64,000 nt of DNA from Bacteroidota bacterium (GCA_030148165.1 JASBTZ010000007.1:248001-312000); one strand, 5' to 3'; counted from the first letter of the stretch, positions 1 through 9,227 are shown. The notes: generated from the letters alone by a model not told the origin. Program-made: numbers and translations.

Positions 1-1327
1 TTATCTGTACACCTACACATAGAACGTACCAATACAGCGGTGAAACATCATACCCTGAAAGTCTTGTCAGTAATAAAACGACACTGAAAGCGATCAAAGG
101 AACAAAAAAGCGAAGGACCAGCTTCGTGCTGGTTTTCATTTCGAAGGCATTAATTGCTCCGGCCCATCGACCTATCATCAGACTACCCCAGAACATAGCT
201 ACATAAGGAGCAATCTCTGAGGCACTGTATCCACCAAATTCTTTCTGCTTTAACAGCTCACCTAGATTCGATCCAACGGCAACTTCAACTCCTACATAAA
301 CGAAAATGGCAAGCATTCCTAGCGTGAGTTGTGGATACTGCATTGCACCCCATCCTTCTTTTTGTTTGGCACCTTTGAAGTGTGCGAACAGCATGCCTCC
401 CAATATAACGAGCAAACCTCCACCCAGCCAAAACATGCGCTTTTGTTCGAGTGGTGTTTTGATTACTTCTATATCGGCATTAAGTGAAGCAATTTGCTCA
501 GCATTTTGGACTTTATCCAGCTTGCTTATTTCTTCCTCGTATTGAACAATCTGTTTAGCATCGGCACTTCTGTAACTATTGAACACGGGTGCAAAACAGG
601 CGAATAATAATCCGGTCATAATAATTAGACTCGCCAATGCCTTCCGCGCTTTCTCAGTCTTTTCCTCATTCTTAGCTTCCGGGACACTTTTTGAAAATCC
701 AAATAGCATAGCAATTCCAAGAAAAAGACCTCCAACACAGGCGTATAGTAATATTACCTTGGAGAGGCTCAGTGATTCAATCATTTCATCGCTGATGGCA
801 GATGCTGATCCGAATAAAGCAAGTGCAACGATGAGTGGTCCGACGGTCGTACCCAAACTATTCACACCGCCACCAAGATTTATCCGGCTGCTTCCGGTTG
901 CTTCATCTCCCAGTGAGATCATAAAAGGATTGGCGGACGTCTGCTGAACTGAAAACCCAAGAGCAACAATGAATAGACCCAGCAACATACCCGCGAACAC
1001 ATTCATGTATACCGACACGATCATGGCTGCTGCCCCAAGGGCGGAGAAAAGAAGACCATATACGATGCTTTTCTTGTAACCCCAGGAACCAATGATATCT
1101 CTGCCTTTAAGGGAACTAAAAAAGAATAATGCCAGTGCGCCCAGATAATAAGCACCATAGAATGCAAAATCAATGAGCTGGCTTTGGTATTGATCCAGAT
1201 CAAAATAACTCTTGCAAAAAGGAATAAAAACACTGTTGCCGGCGGCTATGAATCCCCAAAAGAAAAATACGGTAGTAAGGGTGATCAGCGCTCCGTAATT
1301 GGTCTTTTTCAATGTATCGTCTGACAT
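1..1327 (-). CDS. MFS sugar transporter, FHS (FucP/GlcP-like) family, partial
   Basis: Inner-membrane secondary transporter, probably for a hexose or fucose-type sugar with protons or sodium. The start codon and 442 codons are present; the 3' end lies beyond the left edge, so the last membrane segments are missing. The first helix holds FFFWGF at residues 21-26, the hallmark of the fucose-galactose-hexose MFS family, and QQTSANPFMISLG near residue 130 matches that family's LQVAANPYV-type motif. Several hydrophobic helices follow. A polar, helix-prone stretch rich in E, K, Q and N (about residues 240-285) sits in the central region and is longer than usual. The gene lies 64 bases downstream of dxs on the same strand; a TACCTTTC sequence at 1350-1357 could be a weak promoter of its own. 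Family assignment is firm; the substrate is inference. Confidence 0.85.
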   Translation of the reverse strand, partial: MSDDTLKKTNYGALITLTTVFFFWGFIAAGNSVFIPFCKSYFDLDQYQSQLIDFAFYGAYYLGALALFFFSSLKGRDIIGSWGYKKSIVYGLLFSALGAAAMIVSVYMNVFAGMLLGLFIVALGFSVQQTSANPFMISLGDEATGSSRINLGGGVNSLGTTVGPLIVALALFGSASAISDEMIESLSLSKVILLYACVGGLFLGIAMLFGFSKSVPEAKNEEKTEKARKALASLIIMTGLLFACFAPVFNSYRSADAKQIVQYEEEISKLDKVQNAEQIASLNADIEVIKTPLEQKRMFWLGGGLLVILGGMLFAHFKGAKQKEGWGAMQYPQLTLGMLAIFVYVGVEVAVGSNLGELLKQKEFGGYSASEIAPYVAMFWGSLMIGRWAGAINAFEMKTSTKLVLRFFVPLIAFSVVLLLTRLSGYDVSPLYWYVLCVGVQI

Positions 1328-1391
1328 GGCTCTTTCTTGAAATGTTCAGGAAAGGTACGAACAAAAAAGATCGTGATTTTTGGGTAGAATA

Positions 1392-3344
1392 TTAGTTATT
1401 AACCGCGCTGGATGAAGAAGTAGAATCCAGCCCAAGCATTTTTTTGATTTCAGTCACGATTGCCTTCTTGTCAAAGCCACATTCTTCCCAAAGTTCAGCT
1501 TGTGTCCCGTGATTAATGAAACGATCAGGAATACCCAACCGGACAACTTCTGCACTGTACTTCTGATCGATCATGAACTCAAGAATGGCCGAACCGAATC
1601 CACCCATTAAGCAGCCGTCTTCAACCGTAATGACCTTATCAAATTTTGCAAATACCTCGTGCAGCATCGTTTCATCCAAAGGTTTCACGAATCGCATGTC
1701 GTAGTGAGCCACAGAAGCACCGGTCGATTTTAACTCCTCGATTGCTTCCTTTGCAAAATTACCCGGATGACCAATGCTTAAAATAGCGAGATCATTGCCG
1801 CTGCTTAGTTTCCTTCCGGTGCCAACCTTGATCTTCTGGAATTTCGTTTTCCATTCTGTCATAACCCCCTTACCACGAGGATAACGAATGGTAAATGGTC
1901 CCATATCTTCTAGTTGAGCCGTATACATCAGGTTCCTAAGTTCAGACTCATCCATTGGAGCACTGACAGTCATGTTAGGGATACTTCTCATGTAGGATAA
2001 ATCAAATGCGCCATGATGTGTTGCACCATCCGCTCCTACAAGTCCTCCCCGGTCAAGACAGAATACCACATTTAGATTCTGTAGAGCAACATCGTGTAAT
2101 ACCTGATCATAGGCTCGCTGCATAAATGACGAGTAGATATTACAGAAAGGAATCAGCCCTTGAGTGGCAAGACCCGCCGAGAATGTAACAGCATGTTGCT
2201 CTGCGATCCCAACGTCAAAAGCTCTGTCCGGCATCGCTTTCATCATATAGGTCAGTGAACACCCTGTTGGCATGGCAGGTGTAATACCCATGATCTTTTC
2301 ATTTTCTTCTGCCAGCTCCACGATGGTGTGACCAAATACATCCTGATATTTTGGTGCTTGTGGAGACTTAGGGAGCACTTTAACGATCTCACCGGTTTCC
2401 TTGTTGAAGACACCCGGGGCATGCCATTGCGTGGGGTTCCCTTCTTCCGAGAACCTATATCCAGCTCCTTTTCGCGTGATGCAATGAAGTATTTTAGGTC
2501 CGGGAATATCTTTTAGATCCTCCAGTACTTTAGCCATACCGATGACATCATGACCATCTATTGGACCAAAATATCTGAAGTTTAATGATTCAAACAGGTT
2601 ACTTTGTTTTAGCAAAGTTCCTTTTAAGGCCTGGGAGATTTTAGATGCAACTGATTGTGCATCCGGCCCAAATTTGGACACTTTACCAAGTAAATTCCAA
2701 ACCTCATCCTTCACTTTGTTGTAAGTATGTGAAGTTGTAATATCAGTCAGATAATCTTTTAATGCGCCAACATTTGGATCGATCGACATACAATTGTCGT
2801 TCAGAACTACGAGCAGATTTGCATCCTTTTCAATTCCCGCGTGATTTAAGCCTTCAAACGCTAAACCTGCCGTCATGGCGCCGTCTCCAATGACGGCAAT
2901 GTGTTGTCGATTACTTTCTCCCTTGTAATTATTGGCCATTGCCATTCCCAGCGCTGCCGAAATAGAGGTCGATGAATGTCCCACACCAAAGGTGTCATAT
3001 TCACTTTCTGATCTTTTCGGGAAGCCCGATATTCCATCTTTCAAACGATTGGAAGGAAAGAGATCCTTTCTGCCTGTAAGGATCTTATGACCGTAAGCCT
3101 GGTGACCTACATCCCAAACCAACTGATCATGGGGAGTGTTGAAAACGTAATGAAGCGCAACAGTCATTTCCACAACTCCAAGACTTGCTCCAAAGTGACT
3201 ATTACCAATTTCAGAAATAACATCAATGATATATTGACGAACATCATCAGCTACACCGGGAAGATCATCATGGGTAAATTTGCTGCGCAGATCAGCTGGG
3301 AAATTGATCTGACTCAAATACGGTCCTGTAGAATATTTATTCAT
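1392..3344 (-). CDS. dxs: 1-deoxy-D-xylulose-5-phosphate synthase
   Basis: Cytoplasmic thiamine-diphosphate enzyme that condenses pyruvate with glyceraldehyde 3-phosphate, the first step of the MEP isoprenoid pathway. The 650-residue product has the normal DXS length. Visible motifs are the cofactor-binding region GDGAMTAGLAFEGLNHAG followed by LNDNCMSI, the pyrimidine-domain catalytic glutamate in GIAEQHAVTFSAG, and GGLVGADGATHHGAFDL. The C-terminal transketolase domain ends normally. An upstream in-frame TTG at 3356 would add four residues, but the ATG at 3344 gives the natural N-terminus MNKYSTGPYL. A TAnnTTTG box lies about 65 bases upstream. The sugar transporter follows in the same direction. 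Confidence 0.97.
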   Translation of the reverse strand: MNKYSTGPYLSQINFPADLRSKFTHDDLPGVADDVRQYIIDVISEIGNSHFGASLGVVEMTVALHYVFNTPHDQLVWDVGHQAYGHKILTGRKDLFPSNRLKDGISGFPKRSESEYDTFGVGHSSTSISAALGMAMANNYKGESNRQHIAVIGDGAMTAGLAFEGLNHAGIEKDANLLVVLNDNCMSIDPNVGALKDYLTDITTSHTYNKVKDEVWNLLGKVSKFGPDAQSVASKISQALKGTLLKQSNLFESLNFRYFGPIDGHDVIGMAKVLEDLKDIPGPKILHCITRKGAGYRFSEEGNPTQWHAPGVFNKETGEIVKVLPKSPQAPKYQDVFGHTIVELAEENEKIMGITPAMPTGCSLTYMMKAMPDRAFDVGIAEQHAVTFSAGLATQGLIPFCNIYSSFMQRAYDQVLHDVALQNLNVVFCLDRGGLVGADGATHHGAFDLSYMRSIPNMTVSAPMDESELRNLMYTAQLEDMGPFTIRYPRGKGVMTEWKTKFQKIKVGTGRKLSSGNDLAILSIGHPGNFAKEAIEELKSTGASVAHYDMRFVKPLDETMLHEVFAKFDKVITVEDGCLMGGFGSAILEFMIDQKYSAEVVRLGIPDRFINHGTQAELWEECGFDKKAIVTEIKKMLGLDSTSSSSAVNN

Positions 3345-3408
3345 ATAGATCAACAAACAAGAGCTGGATTAACTATAATCGGCAGCACTGTTCTGTTATT
3401 AATCATTT

Positions 3409-3416
3409 CAAAGTTA
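3409..3416 (-). promoter_or_regulatory. Putative dxs -7 box (TAACTTTG)
   Basis: On the minus strand this reads TAACTTTG, an exact match to the Bacteroidota -7 consensus TAnnTTTG. It would start transcription near 3402, giving a leader of about 58 bases before the dxs ATG. No clear TTG -33 box is seen at the expected distance. Confidence 0.45.
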
Positions 3417-3562
3417 CAAATTTCACATGTGAACTCCTCTTTGTACCATAACAAATAATACACAGCGATATTTTAATAGGGGGGAAGGATTAAGATTTTT
3501 TAAGGATTTTGAACCGAATCGTAATCCACTTGTAGTAGATGCTGTAATTAAAATTAAAACCA

Positions 3563-5566
3563 ATGAAAAATCTATTACTCTTCACTTGTGTTATCGTATT
3601 CAATTTAACTTCTCTGGCACAGTCGCTAAGCGGAAACCTGAACGCCGTTGAAAACAACGAGAGTCTGGGATATGGAAATGTAGACATCTACAACAGCAAG
3701 AATGAGTTGGTGGCTAGCGTTCTTACAGATGCCAAAGGTAATTTTAATGTTGCTTTGGACACAGGGACTTATGAAGCGGTAGTTAATTATGCCGGTTACA
3801 AGACCATGAGAAAGAAGGTTAAGGTAAGGGGTGCCGAAAAAACAGATTTTTCTGTAAAGCGAGATCCATCAAAACCTAAACCAATGTTCAACTCGAGAGC
3901 AGAATCGCATGATATACGTGAAACGGAAGAGAGGTTATTCGAAGGCATGTATTCAAGTGAGAGAATTATAAGAGAAGAATATTCAAGGGAATATTCCGTA
4001 GATGAAGTAGGTGTTGATGTAGGGGGAGATTCCTATTCTTTGGCTGATCGACTTGGAGGAGATAATGCAAAAGCTACAAAAGGTGCTTTAACGGCTGGTG
4101 AGATCAACGATTTCTCTAAATGGGAGATGTGGCAGGACATTAGCGGTAATCAATTAAAGGCCTATCAGGAAGGATGGAAAATATTTATGAAGGGACGTTA
4201 TGCTGTTGAGGTTCAAAGCCAGGCAGGATTGCCAATAGCTGATGCCCGAGTTGTTTTGAAGGACCGATCTTCGAACATCTATTCATCGCGAACAGACAAC
4301 ACCGGGAAAGCAGAACTATGGCTTTCGGTTGATGGATCAGACCGCGCTGAATCGGGACTTTCAATGGACATTACTTACCAGGGAAAAACAACAACCGTAA
4401 AGAATGTAACGCCGATCACTTCCGGAATGAATCACGTGATGATTGAAGTTGAATGTGAAGAGAATAATAATGTCGATATCGCTTTTGTTGTTGATGCAAC
4501 CGGATCAATGGGAGATGAATTAAATTACCTCAAAGCAGAAATGAATGATATTATTTATCAATCCAAGCAGATTAGCTCGAAACTTAATTTTCGTTTTGCC
4601 AATGTATTCTATCGAGACCAAGGATCCATTGAGCAATATTTAACAAGAACGATGAATTTTAGTCGTGTCTTATCCGAATCGGTACAATATATTGAGAGTC
4701 AATCTGCCGGAGGTGGAGGAGATTACGAGGAAGCTGTCGAAGTAGCTTTAGATACAGCAATCAATAAATTATCCTGGAGTGAAAGCGCCAGAACAAGACT
4801 TATTTTTCTGATTCTGGATGCCCCTCCACACAATACGGACATGAATCAGGAAAAATTGAAAGAACTGATCCAGCAAGCTGCTGATAAAGGTATACGCATT
4901 GTACCAATCGGGGCAAGTGGAATTAATAAATCGACGGAGTATTTAATGAGAACTTTGGCGTTAGGAACGAATGGAACCTATACATTCCTGACCGATCACA
5001 GTGGAATAGGCAATGAACACATCGAACCGACAACGGACGATTATAAAGTAGAGACGCTCAACAATTTATTGGTTAGGATTCTGAAAAGCTATACCTATAT
5101 GCCGGATTGCGAACAGAACATTCCCGAACTGGAGCTGGATTATCCGGATTCACTCGTGAATCTCTCGAACATCATCCAACCGACTGACACAACTGATCGT
5201 TCAGATTCAACCGATGTTGCTATTGGACCGGATCGGGGTGACACAATCAGAGGGCATGAAAACGATACGCTTGTCGATATCGATAGCCTGCACTGGAATC
5301 ATAATAACGGTCAGTTCGATCCGAAAACGATCAGCTGGAAGTACTATCCGAATCCGACGAATGGAATTGTAAACATCACCGCAAGTGTGGATATTGACGA
5401 GCTGTACATTACAGATCTAAGTGGAAAATTGCTGCAGACAATTAAAGAGCTGAAAGCGGACCGTGTACGTCAGATAGATTTGAGTAACTACGTGACAGGA
5501 ATTTACCTGATCCGATATCCTTACGAAGACACCTGGATCAGTGGCAAGGTCGTGCTGCATCGATAA
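3563..5566 (+). CDS. Secreted von Willebrand A-domain protein with T9SS sorting tail
   Basis: Predicted extracellular or surface protein of 667 residues. A signal peptide (MKNLLLFTCVIVFNLTSLAQ) is followed by a carboxypeptidase-regulatory-like beta domain (about residues 20-90), an acidic linker, a second similar domain (about 215-290) and a vWA domain (about 305-510). The vWA metal site reads DATGSM, a threonine variant of the usual DxSxS motif, and GGGGDYEEAVEVAL fits the second metal-binding segment. After a linker rich in D, T and S, the last 75 residues (starting YYPNPTNG, ending GKVVLHR) match the type A T9SS C-terminal sorting domain, so export through the SprA-containing machinery encoded elsewhere in this window is expected. 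The gene stands alone and ends at a strong terminator. The binding partner is unknown; a surface adhesion role is inference. Confidence 0.85.
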   Translation: MKNLLLFTCVIVFNLTSLAQSLSGNLNAVENNESLGYGNVDIYNSKNELVASVLTDAKGNFNVALDTGTYEAVVNYAGYKTMRKKVKVRGAEKTDFSVKRDPSKPKPMFNSRAESHDIRETEERLFEGMYSSERIIREEYSREYSVDEVGVDVGGDSYSLADRLGGDNAKATKGALTAGEINDFSKWEMWQDISGNQLKAYQEGWKIFMKGRYAVEVQSQAGLPIADARVVLKDRSSNIYSSRTDNTGKAELWLSVDGSDRAESGLSMDITYQGKTTTVKNVTPITSGMNHVMIEVECEENNNVDIAFVVDATGSMGDELNYLKAEMNDIIYQSKQISSKLNFRFANVFYRDQGSIEQYLTRTMNFSRVLSESVQYIESQSAGGGGDYEEAVEVALDTAINKLSWSESARTRLIFLILDAPPHNTDMNQEKLKELIQQAADKGIRIVPIGASGINKSTEYLMRTLALGTNGTYTFLTDHSGIGNEHIEPTTDDYKVETLNNLLVRILKSYTYMPDCEQNIPELELDYPDSLVNLSNIIQPTDTTDRSDSTDVAIGPDRGDTIRGHENDTLVDIDSLHWNHNNGQFDPKTISWKYYPNPTNGIVNITASVDIDELYITDLSGKLLQTIKELKADRVRQIDLSNYVTGIYLIRYPYEDTWISGKVVLHR

Positions 5567-5575
5567 TCATCATTC

Positions 5576-5609
5576 AAGTGCCCTTCGAGAACCTCAGGGC
5601 ACTTTTTTT
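5576..5609 (+). terminator. Rho-independent terminator
   Basis: AGTGCCC (5577-5583) pairs with GGGCACT (5597-5603) around a 13-base loop, and T7 follows. It begins about ten bases after the stop codon of the vWA protein gene. Confidence 0.85.
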
Positions 5610-5789
5610 CGAGCCAAATTCGAGTGTTTGTTAAGTTCGCTGTAAAGAAAGGTCGTTTTAAACCTGTATTATTACGTATTGTGCTTTCTCACAACTTTTG
5701 TACCTTACAACCACACTGCATGTTAGTAAATGCGGTCTTCGCTTAACCCCGAAACAATATTTTAATTTCGTAAACGCCAACATAACTCT

Positions 5790-6470
5790 ATGAGAACACT
5801 TATTATTCCACTATTCGTTTTGTGTACGTATATACTTTTCGGACAAACAATAACAGATGTCACTTTCCATGTAGTAGATAGTAAAGAAGGGAAAATCACC
5901 ATCAATATAGATGAAGATGATGAGTTTAAAGTAACTGTTTATAACACGATGACTCTGCACTATACAAAAAAAGGCGAGAAAGAAAGGGAATATGAGTGTG
6001 GTGCAAAGAAAAACTATCTTACCAACATGTCATATATGCTTGACGGAGAATTTCATGAATTCGATCTTGTAGAGGGGACTTCTCCAAGAAACGTGGGCTC
6101 GAAAACGAAATATTCCCTTTTACTTGAGAAGGTTTATGAATCAGACAACATTGAATTATATTTTTCCCCAATGTTTTTATTTAAGCAATACTTACCACAA
6201 AAGGATAATACAGTAGATTCGGTGTCATATGTAACACGCAATAACTATTTAGCTTATGGAGAAGAAACGCTGAGTAAACATAATGGAACCTTGGGCTCCT
6301 TATCTGGCAGATTATCTTATGCTGCCTGCAAATGTTCAATAGGCCCAAGAGTAAAGGCATGTGAAGAAACAATCCGTAATAATTTCGCTGATAGTCGTAA
6401 ACCAATGTCAGAGGAGCAAATGATAGAGGTTATTAAATTCTGGGAAAGTAATTGTAATATCAAAAAATAG
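5790..6470 (+). CDS. Small exported protein of unknown function
   Basis: A 226-residue protein not recognised as any family. A signal peptide is clear (MRTLIIPLFVLCTYILFGQ, cleavage probably before or after the glutamine), so it is exported to the periplasm or surface. The mature part is beta-rich in appearance and acidic (SKEGKITINIDEDDEF). The C-terminal third holds four cysteines (AACKCSIGPRVKACEE and the final SNCNIKK) that could form disulfides. No sorting tail or lipobox is present. It is preceded by a 220-base spacer with the upstream gene's terminator and followed by repeat-rich DNA where the accessory region begins. The signal peptide and clean reading frame support a real gene; function unknown. 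Confidence 0.7.
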   Translation: MRTLIIPLFVLCTYILFGQTITDVTFHVVDSKEGKITINIDEDDEFKVTVYNTMTLHYTKKGEKEREYECGAKKNYLTNMSYMLDGEFHEFDLVEGTSPRNVGSKTKYSLLLEKVYESDNIELYFSPMFLFKQYLPQKDNTVDSVSYVTRNNYLAYGEETLSKHNGTLGSLSGRLSYAACKCSIGPRVKACEETIRNNFADSRKPMSEEQMIEVIKFWESNCNIKK

Positions 6471-6474
6471 GACG

Positions 6475-6660
6475 GTTGGGTATAAACACAGCTGGATCAA
6501 TAAGCAACGATTCATTGTCCACCATCCAGCATCCAAAAACACAATCCTGCGATTCAAACAATCAGGAAATCGAACAATCGAACGATCCAAGAGAGAAGCG
6601 ATCCAATATCCACTATCCAGCAGCGCAGCGGTCCATTGTCCAACATCAAACATCCACCAC
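6475..6660. repeat. ATCCA-rich degenerate repeat spacer with remnant peptide copy C
   Basis: This spacer is built from imperfect repeats of ATCCA and CCA words, for example ATTGTCCACCATCCAGCATCC-like segments near 6517-6537 and again near 6631-6657. At 6486-6503 it holds the first of three copies of a remnant that encodes TQLDQ and a stop (see copies at 7346-7381 and 10118-10153). An open frame across it is an artefact of the low complexity. Confidence 0.6.
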
Positions 6661-7251
6661 CTAGATCTTCTTCAATCTGAATTCTTTGAATGCACTATAA
6701 AGCATGTAAATTGAGGCTGCCATCATGATCAAAACACCAATCCGATGCAGGTAAGCGGGATCTTCGGAGTTGTATCTTCCGTAGAAGGTATGCGCGATGA
6801 AATACGTGACATTTAAGAGGTGAAAGATGAGTCCGAAATAGAGCAGACCATTTAACTTTTTGGACATCCATAGAATGATTGGGACCAGCAAAATAAAGAC
6901 CATGGTTACGATCCCATGCAGGTTTTGTGATAGATCTAACTCTACAATCTGACTTTCAAAATTCTGATAGACGAAGTAAAAATGCATGATGTGATTGACG
7001 GCAAAGAGGGAAAGTAAGATTCGCAATTGGTTGCGCTTCTTTTCCTTCGTGTAGATTCCTTTCAGGCCGTAATAACCGATCATTAAAAGAATGATCAGAT
7101 TGATTGCAGTAGCAGTTCTTCCGGAATTCCGTGCACATTCTGCAAAGACGAGTTCAGCGGGTTCGATCGTATAATAAGCGCGTACATAAATAAGCGCGTT
7201 CAGTGCCAGAATAGCCAGGATCAAAAGGGGTAACTTGAGTTTTATGGACAT
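6661..7251 (-). CDS. Integral membrane protein of unknown function
   Basis: A 196-residue protein with about six hydrophobic segments: roughly residues 5-25, 48-66, 78-96, 110-128, 134-155 and 172-188. Histidines recur next to membrane segments (NHIMHF, NLHGIV, FHLLNV, AHTFYGRY, LHRIG), a pattern seen in heme-binding or ferric-reductase-like membrane proteins, but I cannot place it in a family. It is transcribed alone, opposite to its neighbours, and sits between two of the three remnant repeats, so it may itself be acquired. Start ATG with a typical lysine-containing N-terminus. Function not assigned; the histidine idea is inference. Confidence 0.65.
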   Translation of the reverse strand: MSIKLKLPLLILAILALNALIYVRAYYTIEPAELVFAECARNSGRTATAINLIILLMIGYYGLKGIYTKEKKRNQLRILLSLFAVNHIMHFYFVYQNFESQIVELDLSQNLHGIVTMVFILLVPIILWMSKKLNGLLYFGLIFHLLNVTYFIAHTFYGRYNSEDPAYLHRIGVLIMMAASIYMLYSAFKEFRLKKI

Positions 7252-7555
7252 GCGTAGTGGTTAAGAATTAGCTCATTAACGCATTCGGATAATCTTTATT
7301 TTATTGGAAGACAAGAGATTAGGTTAGATTCACGGTGGGAAATGATTCATCCAGGCAATACAAACGCAGCTGGAGAAATAGAATGGATTGACCAAATCCG
7401 TATATACCCGGATTGTTTTCCCAATGATTAGAACATTTGAAAGGAAAAAGACACCAGACGCACTCACACACATAGGTATAAACACCTATATTTCAATAAA
7501 TTAATATAATGTACTGTGTTATTGAGTAACTTGTGTTAATTCTAATTAATAAGAA
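7252..7555. other. Intergenic spacer with remnant peptide copy A and a hairpin
   Basis: About 300 bases with no gene. Positions 7346-7381 encode FIQAIQTQLEK and a stop in one frame, with an in-frame TGA just upstream (7343-7345), so only a gene's 3' tip survives. At 7472-7489 ATAGGT pairs with ACCTAT around the loop ATAAAC; the loop is part of the word GTATAAACAC that also occurs at 6480-6489 and 10162-10171. No clear consensus promoter for the downstream AbiH operon was found. Confidence 0.55.
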
Positions 7556-7903
7556 ATGGCAGGAATTACTACTCAAGAATTAAAAAATAGAGCGATTAAC
7601 CTTAAGAATGCTATTAAGTACTATATGAAGAAACACCATAAAGGTGAAATTAAATACCGAGATTGGTATGTTGGCATTGCTCAGAATGAAGAAAGAAGGC
7701 AAGAAAGATACAAAGCTCATCAAAAGAAATATTATCCGAATTATAAGGCGGCAAGACCTGAATTAAAATACTATGTTTACTGGACTAAGTCACCCAAAGT
7801 AATCAAGGTTGTTGAACACTTTTTTACTAAAAAGAAAAACACTCACGGAGATACCGGAGGCGTAGAAAAACCAACTATTATTTACGTTTTTAAGGTAAAG
7901 TAG
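7556..7903 (+). CDS. Small basic protein, possible GIY-YIG-like fold
   Basis: A 115-residue lysine-rich protein and the first gene of a compact three-gene operon with AbiH (one base separates it from the next start). The segment WYVGIAQNEERRQERYKAH resembles the GIY-YIG core (tyrosine-x-glycine-isoleucine, then a conserved arginine about eight residues on). VVEHFF could supply the glutamate helix, and the C-terminal HGDTGG followed by TIIYVFK resembles the glycine-rich tail of small GIY-YIG-like proteins on mobile elements. This is pattern recognition only; a catalytic role is unproven. Codons are strongly A/T-biased, as in the other two genes of the operon, which points to transfer. Alternative: a DNA-binding accessory of AbiH. 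Confidence 0.7.
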   Translation: MAGITTQELKNRAINLKNAIKYYMKKHHKGEIKYRDWYVGIAQNEERRQERYKAHQKKYYPNYKAARPELKYYVYWTKSPKVIKVVEHFFTKKKNTHGDTGGVEKPTIIYVFKVK

Positions 7904-7904
7904 T

Positions 7905-8768
7905 ATGATTTTGCAAAGAAAAACTCTTCCAAACTACTCTCATTTAGTAATAATTGGTAATGGGTTTGACTTAAATTTGGGACTAAAGACAAAGTATTCT
8001 GATTTCATTGATGATGAGGCATTCAAATCTTTAGTATTAGTCGATAAACCCAATCTCCTATGTCATTATTTGTATAAAGTACACTTAAAAGAGAGGAACC
8101 TCGACAACTGGATTGATGTTGAAACAACTTTGAAAGTTGCTTCAAGGGCCTACGAAAAGCAAGCAAGATTTAAAAATGATTTCGATGAGCTTAAACAAAC
8201 CCTAATTAAATATTATCAAGAAAAAATAGATAAACAAAAATTAGATAAAACGTCAAGAGCGTACCAGTTTTTAAGCAAAACTAACATGAATGATATCATC
8301 ATCATTGATTTCAACTATACGAACAGTACAAAACGTATTTTATCAGAATTTGGGCGTATTAACAATAGAGAAATTGACCGTAGAGTAATAAAAATACACG
8401 GTTCTTATAGTGCAAATGACATAATTCTTGGAGTTGAGGATGGAGCCTCGATAGGTAAAGATCATGAGTTTATAATAAAATCGAATAATCTTAATTACGT
8501 CGGATTTAATTTAAATAGATTGCTTGAAAATGCACGAATATTCTCAGTGTTTGGTCATTCATTGGGCGAAACAGACCATATGTACTTTAAATCATTCTTC
8601 ACCAGACATTCTCGTGATGTGACTGAGCCATCAGACATTTTATTTCGGTTATATTATTATGATGACGAATCTTTCGATAGTATTATGAGTCAGGTCTATA
8701 ACTTGACGGACAAAAAAACATCATTTTTCAGACAGAATATACAGTTTAGCCCTATACCATGTAAATAA
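7905..8768 (+). CDS. AbiH-family phage abortive-infection protein
   Basis: A 287-residue cytoplasmic protein of the AbiH family (first known from lactococcal phage resistance). The N-terminal LVIIGNGFDLNLGLKTKYSDF is the family's nucleotide-binding-like GNGFD motif. DNWIDVETTL, IIDFNYTNSTKRI, KIHGSY with IILGVEDG, and FGHSLGETDHMYFKSFF are the further conserved blocks in the expected order, and the length is close to normal. It is the middle gene of a three-gene operon. AbiH proteins are thought to act alone in abortive infection, but the mechanism is not settled, and the two tightly linked partners suggest a multi-component version here. Base composition is visibly richer in A/T than the housekeeping genes around it, consistent with horizontal acquisition. 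Confidence 0.85.
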   Translation: MILQRKTLPNYSHLVIIGNGFDLNLGLKTKYSDFIDDEAFKSLVLVDKPNLLCHYLYKVHLKERNLDNWIDVETTLKVASRAYEKQARFKNDFDELKQTLIKYYQEKIDKQKLDKTSRAYQFLSKTNMNDIIIIDFNYTNSTKRILSEFGRINNREIDRRVIKIHGSYSANDIILGVEDGASIGKDHEFIIKSNNLNYVGFNLNRLLENARIFSVFGHSLGETDHMYFKSFFTRHSRDVTEPSDILFRLYYYDDESFDSIMSQVYNLTDKKTSFFRQNIQFSPIPCK

Positions 8769-8774
8769 GACAAA

Positions 8775-9227
8775 ATGAAACCTTTTGCAATACAAGCTTT
8801 CAATGAAATGCAGAGCCTTCAAACTCAATTATTTGATGATTTAAAGATACATCTTAATGCACCGCCTCAAACCATGGGGTTAGCTAGATGGATTGAATCT
8901 GTTGACCTTAATGTTGATATAGACAACAACAGATATTATCATTTTTCATTCTTAGGTCACGATTTTGTTTGGCAATTAATATATGATATTAAAAACAGAG
9001 TCATTCAAGTCAAAACATACTTCGAGGAAATAAATCATCATGATTTTCCGAAAACGATTCTTTCAGAATGGAAAGAATTTACATATACATTCAATCAAAA
9101 TTGGGAGTTTAGTTATAAAAGCCAAGTAGGATTAGCATCAATTGCTTTTTTGGGACTTTATTTTAAAGACTTAACAGAGTACATTAGTGACAAATATGAT
9201 ACAAAAGAAGAAAAGCACACTACATAA
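8775..9227 (+). CDS. Hypothetical protein, third gene of the AbiH operon
   Basis: A 150-residue acidic protein starting six bases after the abiH stop codon, so co-transcribed and probably co-functional with AbiH. It has no signal peptide. The only hydrophobic stretch (QVGLASIAFLGLYF, about residues 116-129) is short for a membrane span. It is rich in aromatic residues (HFSFLGHDFVWQLIY) and ends in a charged tail. I do not recognise a family. Possible roles are an antitoxin, inhibitor or phage sensor for AbiH; this is inference from operon position only. A hairpin at 9302-9318 (AAGTGT with ACACTT) followed by A/T-rich DNA may end the transcript. Confidence 0.65.
   Translation: MKPFAIQAFNEMQSLQTQLFDDLKIHLNAPPQTMGLARWIESVDLNVDIDNNRYYHFSFLGHDFVWQLIYDIKNRVIQVKTYFEEINHHDFPKTILSEWKEFTYTFNQNWEFSYKSQVGLASIAFLGLYFKDLTEYISDKYDTKEEKHTT

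Noticed and set aside
6476-6664. Small open frame after the exported-protein gene
   Set aside because: Its sequence comes from degenerate ATCCA words and a remnant repeat. The composition is unlike a protein and no start signal is present.
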